64,000 nt of DNA, taken from contig NZ_JBBEYB010000015.1 in the NCBI RefSeq assembly GCF_037482285.1, positions 14,099-78,098 on the forward strand, read 5' to 3'. The notes under the pieces were generated by a model. It made no database searches. It had not been told where the DNA came from and saw only the letters and a program-made list of their open reading frames with translations. This DNA is from Aquabacterium sp029268225 (GTDB lineage Bacteria > Pseudomonadota > Gammaproteobacteria > Burkholderiales > Burkholderiaceae_C). Positions 27,947-37,440 of this stretch are shown here, piece after piece (position 1 is the first letter of the stretch; every line of letters begins with the position of its first letter). The translations under genes were made by a program, and so were the position numbers.

Positions 27947-28987
27947 GTGCGTCGCAAACGCGGGGCTCACCCCCGCCGATGGATGGCTGCCCTGTGCCTG
28001 GCCGCGGTGGGTGCCTGGTCAGCCCATGCGGGCTGGTTTGACGGTGGCCGCATGACCGCGACGGGTGCGAGCCTGAGCCTGGCCACCTGGAACCTGGAGT
28101 GGCTGATGACTCCGGCCACCCAGGCCGAACTGAGCGTGCGCTGCCAACGCCAGCAGCCGCGCAGCCATGAACGCGCCCTGCCCTGCACGCCGGGTCGCAC
28201 GCCCCCGCCCGCACGCACCCAGGCCGATCTGGAGGCGCTGGCGCGTACCGCACAGACCCTGCACACCCCGCGCCGCGTGGATGTGGTGGCACTGCAGGAG
28301 GTGGACGGCCCCGAGGCCGCTCGGCAGGTGTTTCGCCAAGGCTGGAAGCTGGACTGCTTTGAGCGCCGCGCGCACCCACAGAAAGTGGGCTTTGCCATCC
28401 GAGAGGGCGTGCCCTACCGCTGCAATGGTGAGCTCAGCGCGCTGGATGTAGACGGGGGCTCACGCGCCGGCGCCGACCTCACGATCTACCCCGGCACGGC
28501 CCACGAGATCCGCCTGCTCAATGTGCATTTGAAAAGCGGCTGTTTCCGCGGCGACCTGGACCGTGAGTTCAGCTCCTGTCGCGGGCTGCAACGCCAGGCC
28601 CCGGTGGTGGAGGCATGGATCGACCAACGCGTGCGGGAAGGCGTGGCGTTTGCCATCCTGGGCGACTTCAACCGCCACCTGGACCAGGATGAGCGCCGCG
28701 CGGCCGGCCCGGACGAAAACGCGCCGCTGAACCTGCTGCCCGCCTGGAGCGACGATCAGCCTCGCGGCGCCGTGCTGCACCGTGTCACCGCTGGTCAACC
28801 GTATCTGCCCTGCGATGCCGATGACCGGCACAGCCGCTACATCGACGACATCCTGCTCAGCGACAGCCTGAAGGCCCGATATGAGAACAGGCGCGCCACC
28901 TTGCGGATGACGCGCCTGTCGTATGACCCACAGGACCGTGGCCGACAACTCTCCGACCACTGCCCCTTGATCTGGTCAGCCGACTGA
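27947..28987 (+). CDS. Secreted endonuclease/exonuclease/phosphatase-family protein
   Basis: A 346-residue EEP-superfamily hydrolase. A GTG start at 27947 gives a signal peptide with a basic n-region (RRKRGAHPRRW) and hydrophobic core ending AWSAHA; the ATG at 27983 would leave no basic region, so GTG is preferred. Catalytic motifs are ATWNLEWL, ALQEVDG (metal-binding Glu), VHLKSGC, LGDFNRHLD (Asp/Asn) and SDHCPLIW (Asp/His). Six or more Cys residues around SVRCQRQQP, LPCTPG, LDCFERR, SGCFRG and SSCRG suggest disulfides, in keeping with export. Nuclease versus phosphodiesterase activity is open. Confidence 0.86.
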   Translation: MRRKRGAHPRRWMAALCLAAVGAWSAHAGWFDGGRMTATGASLSLATWNLEWLMTPATQAELSVRCQRQQPRSHERALPCTPGRTPPPARTQADLEALARTAQTLHTPRRVDVVALQEVDGPEAARQVFRQGWKLDCFERRAHPQKVGFAIREGVPYRCNGELSALDVDGGSRAGADLTIYPGTAHEIRLLNVHLKSGCFRGDLDREFSSCRGLQRQAPVVEAWIDQRVREGVAFAILGDFNRHLDQDERRAAGPDENAPLNLLPAWSDDQPRGAVLHRVTAGQPYLPCDADDRHSRYIDDILLSDSLKARYENRRATLRMTRLSYDPQDRGRQLSDHCPLIWSAD

Positions 28988-29006
28988 GGCTGACCTGATT
29001 GGCCGA

Positions 29007-29750
29007 TCAGGCCTTGCCTTGCGTGGCCACGGCCGCGGCGGCCTTGGCAGCGGCTTCGGCGTCGCCCAGGTAGTAGCGCTTGATGGGCTTGAGATCGGCG
29101 TCCAGTTCGTACACCAGCGGGATGCCGTTGGGGATGTTCAGGCCGACGATGTCGTCGTCGCTGATGTTGTCCAGGTACTTGACCAAGGCGCGGATGGAGT
29201 TGCCGTGGGCAGCGATCACGACGCGCTTGCCAGCCTTGATGGTCGGGGCGATCTCTTCGTTCCAGTACGGCAGCACGCGGGCCACGGTGTCCTTGAGGCA
29301 CTCGGTCAGCGGAATCTGATCAGGCTGCAGGCCGGCGTAACGCAGGTCCTGACGCTGGCCCATCGGGTCGTTGGCATCCAGCGCTGGCGGCGGGGTGTCA
29401 TAGCTGCGGCGCCACACCAGCACCTGCGCGTCGCCGTGCTTCTGGGCGGTCTCGGCCTTGTTCAGACCTTGCAGGCCACCGTAGTGGCGCTCGTTGAGGC
29501 GCCAGCTCTTGACCACCGGCAACCAGATGCGGTCCATCTCGTCGAGGCAGTAGTTCAGGGTGTGGATGGCACGCTTGAGCACCGAGGTGTAGGCGATGTC
29601 GAACTCGTAGCCCTCGGCCTTGAGCAGCTGACCTGCCGACATGGCCTGCGACACGCCGGTGGGCGTCAGATCGACGTCGACCCAGCCGGTGAAGCGGTTT
29701 TCGAGGTTCCAGGTGGATTCGCCGTGGCGAATCAGGACGAGTTTGTACAT
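29007..29750 (-). CDS. gpmA: 2,3-bisphosphoglycerate-dependent phosphoglycerate mutase
   Basis: A 247-residue glycolytic enzyme interconverting 3- and 2-phosphoglycerate. It opens MYKLVLIRHGESTWNLENRFTG, with the phospho-histidine in RHGE (His9). Other motifs are LNERHYGGLQGLNKAE and VIAAHGNSIRALVKYL with the second active-site His. The ATG at 29750 gives the usual length; the frame is open farther upstream but the extension is not protein-like. It is divergent from the rhodanese gene; a TATAAT-containing segment at 29811-29820 lies in the shared control region. Confidence 0.98.
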   Translation of the reverse strand: MYKLVLIRHGESTWNLENRFTGWVDVDLTPTGVSQAMSAGQLLKAEGYEFDIAYTSVLKRAIHTLNYCLDEMDRIWLPVVKSWRLNERHYGGLQGLNKAETAQKHGDAQVLVWRRSYDTPPPALDANDPMGQRQDLRYAGLQPDQIPLTECLKDTVARVLPYWNEEIAPTIKAGKRVVIAAHGNSIRALVKYLDNISDDDIVGLNIPNGIPLVYELDADLKPIKRYYLGDAEAAAKAAAAVATQGKA

Positions 29751-29868
29751 GACGTGCGATCCCATCGAGGTGAAAGTGGGCCGGTGCAGACCGGCCGGGC
29801 AACCAGCGATTTTATAATCGCGCACGACCCGTGGCATCTTGCTCGCGGACAGACAAGAGAGCACTTGC

Positions 29869-30285
29869 ATGAATTCTTCGAGCTTCATCACAGCCAACTG
29901 GTACTGGATCGTGGCCGCTGCCGCATCGGGCGGCATCTTGCTGTGGCAGCAGATCCGGTCGGGCGGCGCAGGCGGCGGCCTGACACCGACACAGGCTGTC
30001 CAGCTCATCAACAAACAAAAGGCCGTGGTGATCGACGTGTGCGAGCCGGCCGAGTTTGCCGCCGCTCACGTCACCGGCGCCAAAAACATCCCGCTGGGTC
30101 AGCTGGCCGAAGGCAAGGGCCTGCCGTCGAACAAGGCCCTGCCGCTGGTGGTGGTGTGCGCGGCCGGTACGCGCTCGGCCCGCGCCGTGGCGCAGTTGAA
30201 GAAGATGGGTTACGAGAACGCCCAGTCGCTGTCGGGGGGCCTGAAGGCCTGGCGCGAAGCGCACCTGCCGACCGAAAAGGCCTGA
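29869..30285 (+). CDS. Membrane-anchored rhodanese-like protein
   Basis: A 138-residue protein. One N-terminal helix (about 9-25, NWYWIVAAAASGGILLW) is followed by a single rhodanese domain (about 40-132). The active-site loop CAAGTRSA carries the persulfide-forming Cys, so it should be catalytically competent. This YibN-like gene is commonly found upstream of grxC and secB in proteobacteria, as here. The ATG at 29869 is preceded by AGAGAG. The sulfur donor and acceptor are unknown. Confidence 0.9.
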   Translation: MNSSSFITANWYWIVAAAASGGILLWQQIRSGGAGGGLTPTQAVQLINKQKAVVIDVCEPAEFAAAHVTGAKNIPLGQLAEGKGLPSNKALPLVVVCAAGTRSARAVAQLKKMGYENAQSLSGGLKAWREAHLPTEKA

Positions 30286-30400
30286 TCGCCACCTGCCTGC
30301 CACAGGTGCCTGATCTCCACACAGATCAGGCGGACTTGGGACTGCGGAGACAATCTCTCTGCCGTCCCAATTTTTTTGATTTCACCGAATCCACGACACC

Positions 30401-30661
30401 ATGCAAGCCGTCAAGATGTACACCACCCAGGTCTGCCCCTACTGCCAGCGGGCCAAGATGCTGCTCAAGCAGCGTGGGGTCGAGGCCATCGAAGAGATCC
30501 GCATCGACCTGGATCCGGCGCAGCGCGAGCACATGATGACCATCACGGGCCGCCGTACCGTGCCGCAGATCTTCATCGGTGAGACCCACGTGGGCGGCTG
30601 CGATGACCTGATCGCCCTGGATCAGCAAGGCGGCCTGCTGCCGCTGCTCAACGGCGACTGA
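30401..30661 (+). CDS. grxC: Glutaredoxin 3
   Basis: An 86-residue dithiol glutaredoxin. Active site is CPYC in TTQVCPYCQRAKMLL (Cys12 and Cys15); the glutathione-binding TVPQIFIGETHVGGCDDL segment is intact. It reduces protein disulfides and mixed glutathione disulfides in the cytoplasm. It lies between the rhodanese and secB genes. A perfect CCTGATCT/AGATCAGG hairpin without a T run sits upstream at 30309-30330. Confidence 0.97.
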   Translation: MQAVKMYTTQVCPYCQRAKMLLKQRGVEAIEEIRIDLDPAQREHMMTITGRRTVPQIFIGETHVGGCDDLIALDQQGGLLPLLNGD

Positions 30662-30893
30662 GACCACGCACCGAGCTGACACAGCCCGTCTGGCGGGCAT
30701 CCACGCGCTCTTGCGCCCCGCCCCCGCCTGTTTGTGGGGGCCACACGCCGAGACTTCCTCGGGTGTCATGACTTGCGCCCAACAGAGGCGTCATCGGGCT
30801 GGTTCATAATCCTTGGCGATTGCCTGACTGGCCTGAACTTTTCGTGCCATGTGCAGCGCCCTGGATTGATCACCCGCACACCAAGGATTTCTC

Positions 30894-31343
30894 ATGAGCG
30901 ACCAAGCCAACCAACCTTCGTTCAGCATTCAGCGCATCTATCTGAAGGATCTGTCGCTGGAACTGCCGAATGCACCCCAGATCCTGCTGGAACAAGGCCA
31001 GCCCCAGGTGGACGTGCAGCTGAACCTGCACGCCGAGCCGGTGCAAGACGGTCTGTACGAAGTGTCGGTGACCGCCACCGTGACCACCAAGGTCAATGAC
31101 AAGACCCTGTTCCTGGTCGAGGCCAAGCAAGCCGGTCTGTTCGAGATCCGCAACGTGCCGGAAGAGCAGATGCAGCCGATCATCGCCATCGCCTGCCCGC
31201 AGATCGTCTACCCCTACCTGCGCGCCACCGTGGCCGACGTGATCAACCGCACCGGCTTCCCGCCCGTGCACCTGACCGAAGTGAATTTCCAGGCCATGTA
31301 CGAAGCCCAGCTGCAGCAAGCCGCTGCCGCCGGCAACGCCTGA
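30894..31343 (+). CDS. secB: Protein-export chaperone SecB
   Basis: A 149-residue tetrameric chaperone that keeps preproteins unfolded and hands them to SecA. FSIQRIYLKDLSLELPNAP, FLVEAKQAGLFEI and the acidic PEEQMQPIIAIACPQIVYPYLR (in parts: FEIRNVPEEQM, YPYLRATVADV) match the family. AAGGA precedes the ATG. It is followed 4 nt later by gpsA, the usual secB-gpsA pair. Confidence 0.98.
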   Translation: MSDQANQPSFSIQRIYLKDLSLELPNAPQILLEQGQPQVDVQLNLHAEPVQDGLYEVSVTATVTTKVNDKTLFLVEAKQAGLFEIRNVPEEQMQPIIAIACPQIVYPYLRATVADVINRTGFPPVHLTEVNFQAMYEAQLQQAAAAGNA

Positions 31344-31347
31344 GCGG

Positions 31348-32352
31348 ATGGGCACCAAGCTCGCCATTCTGGGAGCCGGGGCCTGGGGCACGGCGCTGGC
31401 CATCAGCGCCGCGCGGCACCACCCCGAGGTGCTGCTGTGGGCCCGCGACGCCGCACAGGTCGCCGACATGCAGGCGGCGCGTTGCAACACGCGCTATCTG
31501 CCCGACGCACCGTTTCCTGACAGCCTGCGCCTGACCCACGACCTGAACGAGGCCGTGGCGCATGCGCGTGGCACTGACGGGTTGGTCATCATCGGCACAC
31601 CCATGGCGGCGCTGGGCAGCATGCTGCAAAGCTTACCCGACGATGCCGCCGCGCTGTGGTTGTGCAAGGGTTTTGAAAAAGGCAGTGGCCGCCTGGGCCG
31701 CGAGATTGCCGAAGCCTTGCGTCCGCACGCACGCAACGGTGTGCTGTCGGGCCCAAGCTTTGCCAACGAGGTGGCATTGGGCCAGCCCACCGCCCTGGTG
31801 GCAGCCAGCCGTGACACGGCCTTGGCCGAACAGGCTGTGGCCGCCTTCCACTCCGACAGCCTGCGCGTGTACACCTCGACCGACCCGATCGGCGTGGAGG
31901 TGGGAGGCGCCGTCAAGAACGTGCTGGCGATTGCCACCGGCATTGCAGATGGCCTGAACCTGGGGCTGAACGCCCGCGCCGCGCTGATCACGCGTGGCTT
32001 GGCCGAGATGACCCGCCTGGGCGTGGCCCTGGGCGCCCGTGCCGACACGTTCATGGGCCTGTCGGGCTTGGGCGACCTGGTGCTGACGGCCACCGGCAAT
32101 CTGTCGCGCAACCGCACCGTGGGGCTGCAACTGGCCACGGGCAAGAAGCTCCCGCAGATCCTGCAGGACCTGGGCCATGTGGCCGAAGGGGTCTACAGCG
32201 CCGCCACCGTGTGGCAGCGTGCGCAGAGCCTGGGCGTGTCCATGCCCATCACCGAAGCGGTGGTGGCCGTGCTGGACGACCGCCTCAGCCCGGCGCAAGC
32301 CGTGGGTGCCTTGATGAGCCGCGAGGCCAAGGCCGAGGGCGGCGCTTTCTGA
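31348..32352 (+). CDS. gpsA: NAD(P)H-dependent glycerol-3-phosphate dehydrogenase
   Basis: A 334-residue enzyme making sn-glycerol-3-phosphate for phospholipids. The Rossmann motif LGAGAWGTALA is at about 7-17; SGPSFANEVALGQPTALV and the catalytic Lys in VGGAVKNVLAIATG are present, as is the C-terminal GLSGLGDLVLTATG stretch. It starts 4 nt after secB, so is cotranscribed, and converges on trmL. Confidence 0.98.
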   Translation: MGTKLAILGAGAWGTALAISAARHHPEVLLWARDAAQVADMQAARCNTRYLPDAPFPDSLRLTHDLNEAVAHARGTDGLVIIGTPMAALGSMLQSLPDDAAALWLCKGFEKGSGRLGREIAEALRPHARNGVLSGPSFANEVALGQPTALVAASRDTALAEQAVAAFHSDSLRVYTSTDPIGVEVGGAVKNVLAIATGIADGLNLGLNARAALITRGLAEMTRLGVALGARADTFMGLSGLGDLVLTATGNLSRNRTVGLQLATGKKLPQILQDLGHVAEGVYSAATVWQRAQSLGVSMPITEAVVAVLDDRLSPAQAVGALMSREAKAEGGAF

Positions 32353-32379
32353 ACTGAGGCCGAGACTGCGCGGGTCAGC

Positions 32380-32850
32380 TCAGACGCTGCCCGCGTAGCC
32401 GTTTTGACGCCACGCTTCAAAGACCGCCACGGCCACGGCGTTGCTCAGGTTCAGGCTGCGCTGCTCCGGACGCATCGGCAGGCGCACGCGTTGCACCAGT
32501 GGGAAGCCGTCGCGCAAGGCGGGGTCCAGGCCCCGCGTTTCACAACCGAACACGAACCAATCGCCCGGCTGCCAGGCCACCTCGCCAAAAGGGCGACTGC
32601 CGCGCGTGGTGAAGGCAAACATGCGGCTGGGGTCGGGCTGCATCGCCTCGAGAAAGGCCTGCCAGCTGGCATGGCGACGCACCGGCGCGTACTCGTGATA
32701 GTCCAAGCCTGCGCGGCGCAACAACTTGTCGTCCATCGAAAAGCCCAGCGGCTCGATCAGGTGCAACTCGCAGCCGGTGTTGGCCGCCAGACGGATGACG
32801 TTGCCCGTGTTGGGCGGGATTTCGGGTTCGACGAGGACGATGCGGAACAT
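32380..32850 (-). CDS. trmL: tRNA (cytidine(34)-2'-O)-methyltransferase (TrmL)
   Basis: A 156-residue SPOUT methyltransferase that modifies the wobble base of tRNA-Leu. Motifs are VEPEIPPNTGNVIRLAANTG, FVFGCETRGLDPAL and RSLNLSNAVAVAVFEAWRQ, which form the SAM-binding trefoil knot. The ATG at 32850 (MFRIVLVEPEI) gives the standard length. It lies downstream of the GGDEF-EAL gene in the same direction, only 8 nt away. Confidence 0.95.
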   Translation of the reverse strand: MFRIVLVEPEIPPNTGNVIRLAANTGCELHLIEPLGFSMDDKLLRRAGLDYHEYAPVRRHASWQAFLEAMQPDPSRMFAFTTRGSRPFGEVAWQPGDWFVFGCETRGLDPALRDGFPLVQRVRLPMRPEQRSLNLSNAVAVAVFEAWRQNGYAGSV

Positions 32851-32858
32851 GGCCCGCA

Positions 32859-35618
32859 TTATCCCTGCACGCACTGCGCAAACGCCGCCGCCGACATGGG
32901 TCGGCCGAACAGGTAGCCCTGGTAGCAGCGGCAGCCATGTTGCAGCAGGAAGTCGCGCTGGGCTTCGGTTTCCACACCCTCGGCGATGACTGCCAGCCCC
33001 ATGGCGTCGGCCAGGGCCACGACGGTGCGGGCAATCGAGGCGTCGTGCGGGTCGCTGAGGACGTGGCGCACGAAGGACTGGTCGATCTTGAGCTGGTCGA
33101 GCGGCAGGCGTTTGAGGTAGGCCAGCGACGAGTAGCCGGTACCGAAGTCGTCGAGTGAGAAGCCCACGCCATGCCCCTTGAGCGTGCCCATGCGCTCGAT
33201 GACCGCCTCCATGTCGTCGATCAGGACGCTCTCGGTCAGCTCCAGCTTGAGGCGATGCGGGTTGGCGCCGGTGCGGGCCAGCACGCCAAGCACCATGTCG
33301 ACGAAATCGGGCAAACGGAACTGTCGCACGCTGACGTTGACCGACACGGTGAGGTGGGCCAAGCCGGGCTCACGCGCCCAGGCGACCAGCTGGCGACACG
33401 CCGTCTCCAGCACCCATTCACCCAGTGGCAGGATGAGGCCGGCGTGCTCGGCAACGGGGATGAACTCGGCCGGCGAGATCATGCCGCGCTCGGGATGCGG
33501 CCAACGGACCAGGGCTTCGGCACCGAAGATGCGCCCCGTGGCGTCCACCTGGGGCTGATAGTGCAGTCGAAACTCCTCACGCTGAAGGCTGCGACGCATG
33601 TCGGCCTCCAGCGCCGCCCGGCGGTTCAAGGCGGCTTGCATCTCGGGGTCAAAGAAGCGCAGCGTGTGACGGCCCGCCTGCTTCGCCTCGGACATGGCCA
33701 GGTCGGCCTGGCGCATCAACTCGTCGAGGCTGAGCGGGATCGCCGCACCGAACAATGTGACGCCGATGCTGCAGCTGGTGTGGTACTCCTGCCCGGCCAA
33801 GTCGCAAGACTGCGACAGCAGTCCTAGGCAACGCGCCGCCAGCGAGCGGGCTTGCCCCTCGGCTTCCGCACGGACGGGGCTGAGCCCCTGCATCACGACG
33901 ACGAACTCGTCCCCACCCCAACGGGCCAGGGTGTCCTGCTCGCCCAGACAGGTCTGCAGGCGGGCGGTCATGTGCTGCAGCAGCAAATCGCCCATGTCGT
34001 GACCGAGGGTGTCGTTGAGGGTTTTGAAGTCGTCCAGATCGATCAGGAGCACCGCACCGGTCTGCCCTTGTTGTCGGCACGCGACCAGGACCTGCTGCAA
34101 CTGGTCCTGCAAGAGGCGTCGGTTGGGCAGCCCCGTGAGCGTGTCAAAGAACGCGAGTTGCTCGATGCGGGCCTCGGCGGCCTTGTGCTCGGTGACGTCG
34201 GAGAAGCTGCCCACGCACAAGCTGGGCTCACGGCCTTGCCCTCGCACCAGGGTGAGGCTGAGACGGGCATCGAAGGTCTGCCCCTGACGGCGTTGGCTGC
34301 GCACATCCCCCAACCAGTGGCCGTGCTGGCGCAGTTGCTGCTGGATGTGCGCCGTCAGGGGGGCGGGGCAATCCGGTGCACGCAAGGCATCCAGCCGCTT
34401 CGCCCTCACGTCGTCGAAGCTGTAGCCGGTGATGTCGGTGAAGGCCTGGTTGACGCGCAAGATGGCCCCCCGCTCGTCGAGAACCATGATGCCCTCTTGC
34501 GATTCGAAGGCGGCTGCGGCCAGACGCAGGGCCGCATCCGATTGCCGAATCCAGTCTTCGGCGGCGCGCACGCGCAAAAAGAGCACGCACATGAGCAAGG
34601 CCACCACAGCGGTCCCGGCCGCAGCGAGGTTGAGGCGCTGATGCGCCTCTTCGGCCCGCTCGGCGGCCACATCGCGCAGCACGGCCAAGGACGCCAGTTC
34701 GCGCCCGCCGTGGTCCGTGAGCGGGCGCACCGCCACCGACCAAGCCTGGCTGGCATCGCTGACATCCATGACGCCGCCAGCCCCTTGCAAGGCCAGTTCA
34801 CGCCACGCTGGCAGCAGCCCACCGGGCAGGTGCGGCAAGGTCTGGCCCAGCACCACGACCTGGGCATCATCGCCCCATTGCCCCGGCAGGTGAAAGACGC
34901 GTTGCCCCGCTTTGTAGCGGGCTTCGCTGGTGTGACGTTTGTCGATCAGCAGGGCCATGTCCTGCTTGAGCAGCCGCTTGAGTTCGTGGATGAACCAGTC
35001 GGCGTCGGAGCCGAGCTCCAGGTAGCCAATGAGCACGCCGTCCACGAACCACGGCTGGACATGGCGCAAGGTGAAGGTGGACAAGGCCCCCAACTCCATG
35101 CCGCCCACGGGCTTGCCGGTGGACATGGCGTCGAGCAGGGTGCGACGCTCAATGAGGTCACCGCGGTGACCGGGGTCATGCGCACGCAGCAACACCTGGC
35201 GTTGCGGATCAATGAAGTAGCCGTGTGAGACGCCGTGACTTTGGCGCAGGGAGGCGAAGCGCTCCCGGATCAGGGCCTGCAGGCGTGGGACATCGGCCTC
35301 ACGCATGGCCTGGGCGATGAGGGGATCACTGGTCAGGTTGGTGGACAACAGGCGCAATTGACCCAGTTGCTGCTCACGCAGGTGCTGCCACATGGCGACC
35401 GCATGCTGAGCAAAGGCCTCGGTCCGGCGGACCTCGACGCTGTGCAGGTAGCGCGAGACACCAAACAGGAAGAGCGCCACGACGGCCAGGAGCGCGAGCG
35501 CAGCGGGCCGCAGAACCTGCAGGATCAAGCGGACGGGCTGGGTGCTGGCGGCGGCCGCCATGCGATCGGTGGGCAGCGTGCGTGCAGGCTGAGGCCAGCG
35601 CCAGGCCGTGCCGCTCAT
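32859..35618 (-). CDS. Membrane sensor with PAS, GGDEF and EAL domains (cyclic-di-GMP turnover)
   Basis: A 919-residue inner-membrane signalling protein. Two membrane helices (about 36-58 and 332-351) flank a large periplasmic sensor of double-CACHE-like character. A PAS domain follows (about 365-480), then GGDEF with an intact GGDEF motif at about residue 568, then EAL with EALVRW at about 701, LELTES, DDFGTGYSSL, IDQSFV and AEGVET. Both catalytic halves keep their key residues, so it could make or degrade cyclic-di-GMP. The ATG at 35618 has a strong GGAGAGG ribosome site; a GTG at 35696 is less likely. It sits beside an HDOD signalling protein. Confidence 0.94.
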   Translation of the reverse strand: MSGTAWRWPQPARTLPTDRMAAAASTQPVRLILQVLRPAALALLAVVALFLFGVSRYLHSVEVRRTEAFAQHAVAMWQHLREQQLGQLRLLSTNLTSDPLIAQAMREADVPRLQALIRERFASLRQSHGVSHGYFIDPQRQVLLRAHDPGHRGDLIERRTLLDAMSTGKPVGGMELGALSTFTLRHVQPWFVDGVLIGYLELGSDADWFIHELKRLLKQDMALLIDKRHTSEARYKAGQRVFHLPGQWGDDAQVVVLGQTLPHLPGGLLPAWRELALQGAGGVMDVSDASQAWSVAVRPLTDHGGRELASLAVLRDVAAERAEEAHQRLNLAAAGTAVVALLMCVLFLRVRAAEDWIRQSDAALRLAAAAFESQEGIMVLDERGAILRVNQAFTDITGYSFDDVRAKRLDALRAPDCPAPLTAHIQQQLRQHGHWLGDVRSQRRQGQTFDARLSLTLVRGQGREPSLCVGSFSDVTEHKAAEARIEQLAFFDTLTGLPNRRLLQDQLQQVLVACRQQGQTGAVLLIDLDDFKTLNDTLGHDMGDLLLQHMTARLQTCLGEQDTLARWGGDEFVVVMQGLSPVRAEAEGQARSLAARCLGLLSQSCDLAGQEYHTSCSIGVTLFGAAIPLSLDELMRQADLAMSEAKQAGRHTLRFFDPEMQAALNRRAALEADMRRSLQREEFRLHYQPQVDATGRIFGAEALVRWPHPERGMISPAEFIPVAEHAGLILPLGEWVLETACRQLVAWAREPGLAHLTVSVNVSVRQFRLPDFVDMVLGVLARTGANPHRLKLELTESVLIDDMEAVIERMGTLKGHGVGFSLDDFGTGYSSLAYLKRLPLDQLKIDQSFVRHVLSDPHDASIARTVVALADAMGLAVIAEGVETEAQRDFLLQHGCRCYQGYLFGRPMSAAAFAQCVQG

Positions 35619-35774
35619 GCCCCTCTCCGCTTGACGCGCACGTCCCAACAACCCAGCCATCCGTCCTGCAAGATCCACCCCGTCAACATCGTTCACCGCG
35701 CCGCGGAGACCCCCCGGACGAGGGGGTGGATCCTACCGTGCATCCAGTTGCCAGACTTGATCTGGCACAAGAAT

Positions 35775-37400
35775 TCAGCCGCTGGCGGCCTGACGGAAGG
35801 CCATCACAGCCTGGTTGCGCAGGGTTCGCAACAGCGACAGCTCCTTGTCGCTGATCTGCAGGCTGTCCACCTGCCCCTTGTCGGCATAGATCAGGCCCAG
35901 CACCATGTCGGGCTGACCGGCTCGTTTCATGACCAGTGGCAGCAACAGGAAGGTCGGAGCCTGGACCCGGTCGCGGAACCAGGTGGGCAGCCGGTTGACG
36001 ATGTTGGGCGCGCTGGCATCTGCGATCAGGGTGTCCACCTGCTTGAGGCAAACGGCCGAGAACAAATCGGGGGTGTCACCCGGGCGGAGGACCAGCGGCA
36101 CTTTGAACAAGGCGCTGACCGCGTCCGCCCCCTCCCCCAACCCCAGACGGCCGGTGAGCTGGCCCGTGCGGGCATCGCGCAGGCAGAAGATCACACGACG
36201 GCAGTGAAGTGCCCGCAACATGGTCTCCAGGATCATCTGCAAGACATCGTTGAGACGGAAAGACTCGACCAGGGAGTTGGTGATGTCCTGGATGCCGTTG
36301 GAAAGGATGCTGGCCGTGTCGACGGCGGGGGGCGGCAGCTCGGGTGCGAGGGTGCCGCTGTCGTCGCCCAGCCCCAGGGCATCGGGGCTGGGGCCCTCGC
36401 CCTGACCACTGTTGGGGGCATCGACGTAATAGGTGTCGAGCAGGCGCTCACCGGGAGAGCGTGCTGGCACATTCAGGTTGAGCGCCTGGGTCAACTCGGT
36501 GAGCCGCTTGCGGGCTCGCCCGGCAGCCTGGCTGACCTCGCCGGAGGTGACATCCAGGGCGGCCCCGTAGGTGCGTGCGATGTCGTTGAGGGCATCGCCC
36601 AGCTGGACCGGCTCGGTATCGAGCATGGTCTGCGCCATCTGGTTGGCCATGCTGGCCAGCCACCACAGGCGCTCGGGGCGGGCCGCCAGCGAACGGGTGG
36701 GGACGCGCCCTTCGGGCGAGCGCATGCAGGCCAGCAAACCGTCGGGCAGCCCCCAGCTCTTGCCGACGTGCCCGGCCAGCTGCTCGTGGTTGACGCCCAG
36801 GACCTTGTGGGAGGCCTGTGCGTCGGTCAGGCGCTCGCCCGACTCGGCTTCGCCAGAGGTCAGGACGCGGATCTGCTCGGCGTCTTCAGGCAGGTAAAAC
36901 GCCACCAGCAGGCGACCGAGGTTGCGAAACAGGGCGCCCAGAAAGGCCTCTTCGGCCTCGCGAGGCTGGTGCGACAACTCGCTGGCGAGCGTGCCTGCCA
37001 TGACGGTGCGCAAGAACTCGACCTTGAGTTGCTGCGCATGGACCTTGTCCTCCATGTGCTCGAGCAACATGAGGGACAGTGCCAGGTTGCGCACACCGGC
37101 CAGGCCGATCAGGCTGACAGCGCGCGAAATGGTGCTGATGGGATCGGTGCCGGCACGGCGGTAATGGGCCGTGTTGACCACACGCAAGAGCTTTTGCGTG
37201 AGCGCCACGTCTTTGAGGATTTCATCGCACAGCGTGTGCAGGCTCTCGCTCTCGGAGCCGGACAAAGCCTGGATGCGTGTGATCGAAGTGCCCAGGGCGG
37301 GAAAGTCGCTCTTGAAGCGCATGCGACGCAAGAGGTACTCCAGCGTGAGATGGGCTTCTTCTTCGGTGGATACGGGTGGGGTGGGCGAACTGACCGGCAT
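35775..37400 (-). CDS. HDOD-GAF signalling protein
   Basis: A 541-residue cytoplasmic protein. An N-terminal HDOD domain (about 20-220) has FPALGTSITRIQAL and LTQKLLRVVNTAHY; a linker with acidic and Pro-rich stretch (about 330-370) leads to a C-terminal GAF-like domain (about 380-535, MLRALHCRRVIFCLRD). HDOD proteins are HD-domain relatives lacking the phosphohydrolase residues and act in signal transduction. The ATG at 37400 has GAGGA upstream; a TTG at 37424 is an alternative. It shares the control region 37401-37533 with the 5'-nucleotidase gene and neighbours the GGDEF-EAL gene. Confidence 0.88.
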   Translation of the reverse strand: MPVSSPTPPVSTEEEAHLTLEYLLRRMRFKSDFPALGTSITRIQALSGSESESLHTLCDEILKDVALTQKLLRVVNTAHYRRAGTDPISTISRAVSLIGLAGVRNLALSLMLLEHMEDKVHAQQLKVEFLRTVMAGTLASELSHQPREAEEAFLGALFRNLGRLLVAFYLPEDAEQIRVLTSGEAESGERLTDAQASHKVLGVNHEQLAGHVGKSWGLPDGLLACMRSPEGRVPTRSLAARPERLWWLASMANQMAQTMLDTEPVQLGDALNDIARTYGAALDVTSGEVSQAAGRARKRLTELTQALNLNVPARSPGERLLDTYYVDAPNSGQGEGPSPDALGLGDDSGTLAPELPPPAVDTASILSNGIQDITNSLVESFRLNDVLQMILETMLRALHCRRVIFCLRDARTGQLTGRLGLGEGADAVSALFKVPLVLRPGDTPDLFSAVCLKQVDTLIADASAPNIVNRLPTWFRDRVQAPTFLLLPLVMKRAGQPDMVLGLIYADKGQVDSLQISDKELSLLRTLRNQAVMAFRQAASG

Positions 37401-37440
37401 GGTGGGAGTGTCCTCGATCCCCAATTAGACCTCAAGGTCT

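Noticed and set aside
30309..30330. CCTGATCT/AGATCAGG hairpin between rhodanese and grxC
   Set aside because: No T tract, so not a standard terminator; mentioned only in the grxC entry.
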